From contig NSJJ01000006.1 in NCBI GenBank assembly GCA_002632355.1, forward strand, positions 119,269 through 183,268: DNA of 64,000 bases, in the 5' to 3' direction. The number at the start of each line of letters is the position of its first letter. The first letter of the stretch is position 1. Positions 63,514 to 64,000 of the stretch are shown here, in pieces. Under the pieces are notes generated by a model. It was not told the DNA's origin. It was given only the letters and a program-made list of their open reading frames with translations, and ran no database searches. The position numbers and the translations under genes are program-made. Origin of the DNA: Sulfuricella denitrificans. Its GTDB lineage: Bacteria > Pseudomonadota > Gammaproteobacteria > Burkholderiales > Sulfuricellaceae.

Positions 63514-64000
63514 AGCCATCTTGCCGACGCGAGATGGCGCAACAGAGCGTGGAACACCAAGGCATCAGCATCCGGCTGGCTTGCCTGGCGTTCGGGATCA
63601 GCCAGACCTGCTACCGTTATCAGGCAAAGCAGTCAGCAGAGAATGTTGAAATCGCCGATCACCTGGTTCGCCTCACCCACAACCAGCGTAACTGGGGATT
63701 TGGGTTGTGCTTTCTGTATCTGCGTAACGTAAAGGGCTACCGATGGAACCACAAACGGGTGTATCGCATTTACCGCGAATTGGAGCTCAACCTGCGGATC
63801 AAGCCGAGAAAGCGGATTGTCCGGGAAAAACCGGAGCCGCTGGCAGTCCCGGAGGCCATCAACCAATGCTGGTCGATGGATTTCATGCATGACCAGTTGT
63901 CCGATGGTCGGAGCTTCCGTCTGTTCAATGTGATCGACGACTTCAACCGGGAGGCCTTGGCCATCGACATTGACTTGTCGCTACCGTCAGAGCGGGTCGT
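63507..64000 (+). CDS. IS3-family transposase OrfB, partial
   Basis: The frame starts around GTG 63507/63510 in the -1 frame relative to OrfA and runs off the window. It encodes [19 protein letters not shown] and [19 protein letters not shown], then the rve integrase core with the first acidic residue in CWSMDFMHD and the second in [12 protein letters not shown]. The third (glutamate) is outside the window. The style is that of the IS407-type branch of IS3. Confidence 0.9.
   Translation, partial: MVKPSCRREMAQQSVEHQGISIRLACLAFGISQTCYRYQAKQSAENVEIADHLVRLTHNQRNWGFGLCFLYLRNVKGYRWNHKRVYRIYRELELNLRIKPRKRIVREKPEPLAVPEAINQCWSMDFMHDQLSDGRSFRLFNVIDDFNREALAIDIDLSLPSERV

Larger units (their letters stand above)
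63175..64000 (+). mobile_element. IS3-family insertion sequence, cut by the window edge
   Basis: Two overlapping frames encode a typical IS3-type OrfA and OrfB with an A6G slippery stretch (63501-63507) at the junction. The right half is beyond the window. The exact left terminus is uncertain and lies between about 63165 and 63200. This element is of a different branch from the remnant at 55951-56175 and points in the opposite direction. Confidence 0.85.

Overview
The window looks like the chromosome of a motile, respiring betaproteobacterium, probably of the Nitrosomonadales type. I infer this from the Rnf electron-transport operon followed by nth, the DksA, UvrB and RimO sequences, a sigma-28 type flagellin locus, and the moderately GC-rich, compact coding style. 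The species cannot be fixed from sequence alone. I ran no searches; family calls rest on motifs read by eye.

Region 1 (1-16,895, all minus strand) is a surface-glycan locus. It starts with rfbF-rfbG-rfbH (CDP-4-keto-3,6-dideoxyglucose branch). It continues with a NeuB-type synthase carrying a cupin tail, an acetolactate-synthase-like TPP enzyme, four radical SAM enzymes, a HAD phosphatase, a GT2 glycosyltransferase, an SDR and an FkbM methyltransferase. Five consecutive products at the distal end share the same small Rossmann-like module attached to different catalytic domains. RfbFGH plus a TPP enzyme resembles the first steps of branched (yersiniose-type) sugar synthesis.

Region 2 (16,896-20,633, plus) is fliC-flaG-fliD-fliS-fliT with a very short flagellin driven by two tandem sigma-28 promoters. 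Region 3 (20,657-28,816, minus) is rnfABCDGE-nth followed by FIST, DUF1841 and DUF3025 genes, with a palindromic operator-like site upstream. Region 4 (28,994-33,424) holds housekeeping genes: dksA, CbbY-like HAD, bcp, arnD-like, a zinc-finger gene and ilvE.

Region 5 (33,502-43,999, plus) is a signalling cluster. It holds a CHASE2 adenylate cyclase, an SH3 protein, an M48 protease, a phosphodiesterase-like MBL protein, a GAF-GspE ATPase, a GAF-HD-GYP protein, an APH/kinase fusion and a cyclic-nucleotide-binding protein. Region 6 (44,186-52,962) is core: rimO, an EF-G-like GTPase, a CoA hydrolase/GNAT fusion, uvrB and aspC.

Region 7 (53,014-64,000) is accessory DNA beside a tRNA-Arg(ACG). Two opposed integrase remnants are followed by two toxin-antitoxin pairs (DUF6516/TumE-like with an HTH partner, then MntA-HepT), an unknown gene, a truncated IS3 element and a P2 gpA-like rolling-circle replication protein. 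Next comes a tightly coupled four-gene operon: calcineurin-like phosphoesterase, ORC/AAA-type ATPase, an unrecognised protein with two similar Rossmann-like halves, and a D12-class Dam-type adenine methylase. I consider this AT-richer operon the best candidate for an undescribed system, probably anti-phage defence. The window ends inside a second IS3-family element.
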